Shown: one piece after another, positions 12,632 through 14,257 of the stretch | Layout: every line of letters starts with the position of its first letter | Numbering within the stretch: position 1 is the stretch's first letter | Source: Deltaproteobacteria bacterium | GTDB taxonomy: Bacteria > Desulfobacterota > Binatia > UBA9968 | Length of the DNA stretch: 14,257 bases | Assembly: GCA_023250495.1 (NCBI GenBank) | Contig: JAHFAP010000056.1 | Coordinates: 1 to 14,257 of the forward strand | Direction of reading: 5' to 3' | The notes under the pieces: generated by a model | The model's input: the letters and a program-made list of their open reading frames with translations, nothing else | What the model was told of the DNA's origin: nothing | Database searches by the model: none | Position numbers and translations under genes: made by a program

Positions 12632-13336
12632 ATGGGCCCTATTAAAGTTGTGATCGCGGACGACCACGCTCTGTTCCGGGAAGGGCTGAGGCGGATCCTC
12701 TCTCTGGAAAAGGACGTGCTCGTCGTCGGAGAGGCTTCTCGCGGAGACGAGGTGGCTAAAGTGGTCGAGCGCACCAAGCCCGACGTCTTGCTCTTGGATC
12801 TCAAGATGCCCAAGGGGGACGTGGTCCAGACTCTGCTGGAAGTCAACGAAAGAAATCCTTCGGCAAAAGCCCTCATCCTGACCGCTTTTTCCGAAGACGA
12901 AAACATTCTCAACGCTGCCAAAGGGGGCGCCAAAGGTTATGTCATGAAAGGCGTCTCCTCTTCCGTATTGCTACAAGCAATCAAAACAGTGAACAACGGC
13001 GGGCTTTGGATCGACAAGGAGATGCCTGCGGCCGAGGCCTTCGAGGAAATCGCCCAAGCTCAGCTTGCGAAGCTCGCCAGCGAGCCGGCAAACGAAGCCA
13101 CCAAAAATCTAACCAGGAGGGAACTGGAAATCTTGCATCTGGTCGCCGAGGGCCTCACCAACGAGGAGATCGGCAAGAGAATTTTCATCAGCGAGAAAAC
13201 AGTGAAGACCCACCTCACGAATATCTTTGATAAGCTCAAGGTCAACAACCGCTTCAAGGCCGCGCTGTTGATTATGAACAAGGCCCCGGAGCCACCGCCG
13301 CAAGCCGCTTCTCTGAAAAGAAAGGGTCGCGGTTAA
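12632..13336 (+). CDS. NarL/LuxR-type response regulator
   Basis: A protein of 234 residues. The receiver domain (about 4-120) has the acidic pair at D10 and D11, the phospho-acceptor D56 in LLLDLKMP, T84 and K106. A linker rich in Ala and Glu (131-158) leads to a LuxR-type helix-turn-helix at about 159-214: LTRRELEILHLVAEGLTNEEI, then SEKTVKTHLTNIFDKLKV. The last 18 residues are Pro- and Lys-rich and extend beyond the usual family end. When phosphorylated such proteins dimerise and bind promoters. The ATG at 12632 is chosen because GGAGGA lies just upstream and MGPIKVVIADDH is the standard opening; an earlier ATG at 12572 would add 20 non-conserved residues. The kinase gene begins 47 bases after its stop. 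Confidence 0.93.
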   Translation: MGPIKVVIADDHALFREGLRRILSLEKDVLVVGEASRGDEVAKVVERTKPDVLLLDLKMPKGDVVQTLLEVNERNPSAKALILTAFSEDENILNAAKGGAKGYVMKGVSSSVLLQAIKTVNNGGLWIDKEMPAAEAFEEIAQAQLAKLASEPANEATKNLTRRELEILHLVAEGLTNEEIGKRIFISEKTVKTHLTNIFDKLKVNNRFKAALLIMNKAPEPPPQAASLKRKGRG

Positions 13337-13383
13337 GCGGTGCTCCCTGCGCGACTCGCCAGCCGGCATTTCGAGACAAACCA

Positions 13384-14257
13384 ATGAATCCCCAAGATCA
13401 GTGGTTGCTGCAGAAAGAGAAGACCCTGGCCTGGGTGAGACTGGGCTTTTCCGTGGCCGCCATACTGGTGATCCAACTCAATCCCGAGAGGATCGCGCGT
13501 TTCCCCGTCCTCTCCCACGTTTCTCTCATATCTTTCTCGACCTACTCCCTGCTGGTCCTTTACCTGATAGGACGGGAAGGTGTGAGCGTCATGAAGGTCG
13601 CACTGGTCACCACCACCCTGGACCTTCTTTGGATTTCTCTGATCGTCCTTTCTACTGGCGGCTCCCGGACCCCTTTCTTTGTCTACTATCTTTTCCCGGT
13701 CATCACCAGCAGTTCCCGCTACGGTATTAGAGGGGGCCTAGCCGTGGCCCTCATCGGCTTTATTCTCTATGGATTGATTCGTCTTTCTCCCCTCTCGCCG
13801 GAGCCTATCGCTACTGACACCTTTGTGATTCGCAGCATCTATCTCGTCGTCCTTGCCTACATTTTCGGCTTTCTCAGCGAGTTTGAAAAGAAACAGAACG
13901 ACAAGCTCATGGCGCTCTACAAGACTGCCGGGGAAGCGGCTACTCAGGAAGAAAGACGCAGAATCGCCCGAGAGCTCCACGACCGTTTGCTTCAGGTGCT
14001 TGCTAGCCTGGCGCTCCGCCTCGAGGCCTGCCGCAAACACCCGGACGGTCCCCCCCAAGAGCTCGCCCGCGAACTCCATTCAATGGAAGTGATAACCCGA
14101 AGCTCGATGGAAGAGATCCGCCGATTTCTTTCCGGCAAGGCTATTCCCACCATGGCGCATGGAACGCTGATCGAAAAATTAAAAGAAGAAATGGAATTCT
14201 TGCGCGACGGTCTGGGAATGAACGTCATTCTAGAGAGCGACCCGGAAGAGCTCAGCC
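13384..14257 (+). CDS. Membrane sensor histidine kinase of the NarX/DegS (HisKA_3) type, cut by the right edge
   Basis: The first 291 residues of a longer protein. About five transmembrane helices cover residues 17-165, with only short loops, so there is no large periplasmic sensor domain. The segment STGGSRTPFFVYYLFPVITSS (90-110) recurs in membrane domains of this kind of kinase. A short coiled coil (165-190) leads to the dimerisation domain: EERRRIARELHDRLLQVLASLAL, with H199 as the phospho-acceptor. The ATP-binding HATPase domain lies beyond the window. It should pass phosphate to the response regulator encoded directly upstream, whose LuxR output domain is the usual partner of HisKA_3 kinases. 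The signal is not apparent. No strong ribosome-binding site precedes the ATG at 13384. Confidence 0.92.
   Translation, partial: MNPQDQWLLQKEKTLAWVRLGFSVAAILVIQLNPERIARFPVLSHVSLISFSTYSLLVLYLIGREGVSVMKVALVTTTLDLLWISLIVLSTGGSRTPFFVYYLFPVITSSSRYGIRGGLAVALIGFILYGLIRLSPLSPEPIATDTFVIRSIYLVVLAYIFGFLSEFEKKQNDKLMALYKTAGEAATQEERRRIARELHDRLLQVLASLALRLEACRKHPDGPPQELARELHSMEVITRSSMEEIRRFLSGKAIPTMAHGTLIEKLKEEMEFLRDGLGMNVILESDPEELS

Overview
The window looks like chromosomal DNA from an uncultured Gram-negative bacterium of deltaproteobacterial grade (Desulfobacterota, Binatota or NC10-like). This is inferred from gene content only: RNase J, LolA, RimO and a DksA-like zinc-finger protein sit in one cluster with PlsC and FtsK, and base composition is moderately GC-rich. 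No rRNA, tRNA, CRISPR array or intact mobile element was seen.

Left part (1-2070): an accessory, partly decayed stretch, mostly on the minus strand. It begins with the 5' third of a family-4 glycosyltransferase that runs off the left edge. Next come a Phd/YefM antitoxin and a ParE-type toxin that overlap by four bases; the toxin frame is cut by a TAG at codon 60 but is otherwise preserved. Upstream of the antitoxin is a 9-base direct repeat with a 12-base period, a likely operator. Beyond it lie the 3' half of a VOC (glyoxalase-like) gene, a displaced second copy of the 3' end of ssb, and two tiny predicted membrane-protein genes between that copy and the intact ssb.

Centre (2076-9900): ssb and plsC diverge from a region with a good sigma70-type promoter in each direction. 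The plus-strand cluster plsC-rnj-ftsK-lolA-rimO-dksA-like is close-packed (gaps of 8 and 36 bases, then overlaps of 23, 1 and 8) and is probably one operon for lipid synthesis, RNA turnover, chromosome segregation, lipoprotein transport, ribosome modification and transcription control.

Right part (9907-14257): a Yip1-family membrane protein (minus) faces the operon end and diverges by 32 bases from a complete type-2 glycerate kinase. A strong inverted repeat separates the kinase from a small exported protein on the minus strand. That gene diverges from a NarL/LuxR-type response regulator, which is followed by its probable partner, a membrane histidine kinase of the HisKA_3 type cut by the right edge.

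The core genes are ordinary. The most unusual material is in the first 2.1 kb: the nonsense-interrupted toxin with its intact antitoxin, the ssb tail copy that differs from the working gene only by synonymous changes and a 6-base in-frame indel, and the two-gene micro-operon of 38- and 28-residue membrane peptides between the two ssb tails.
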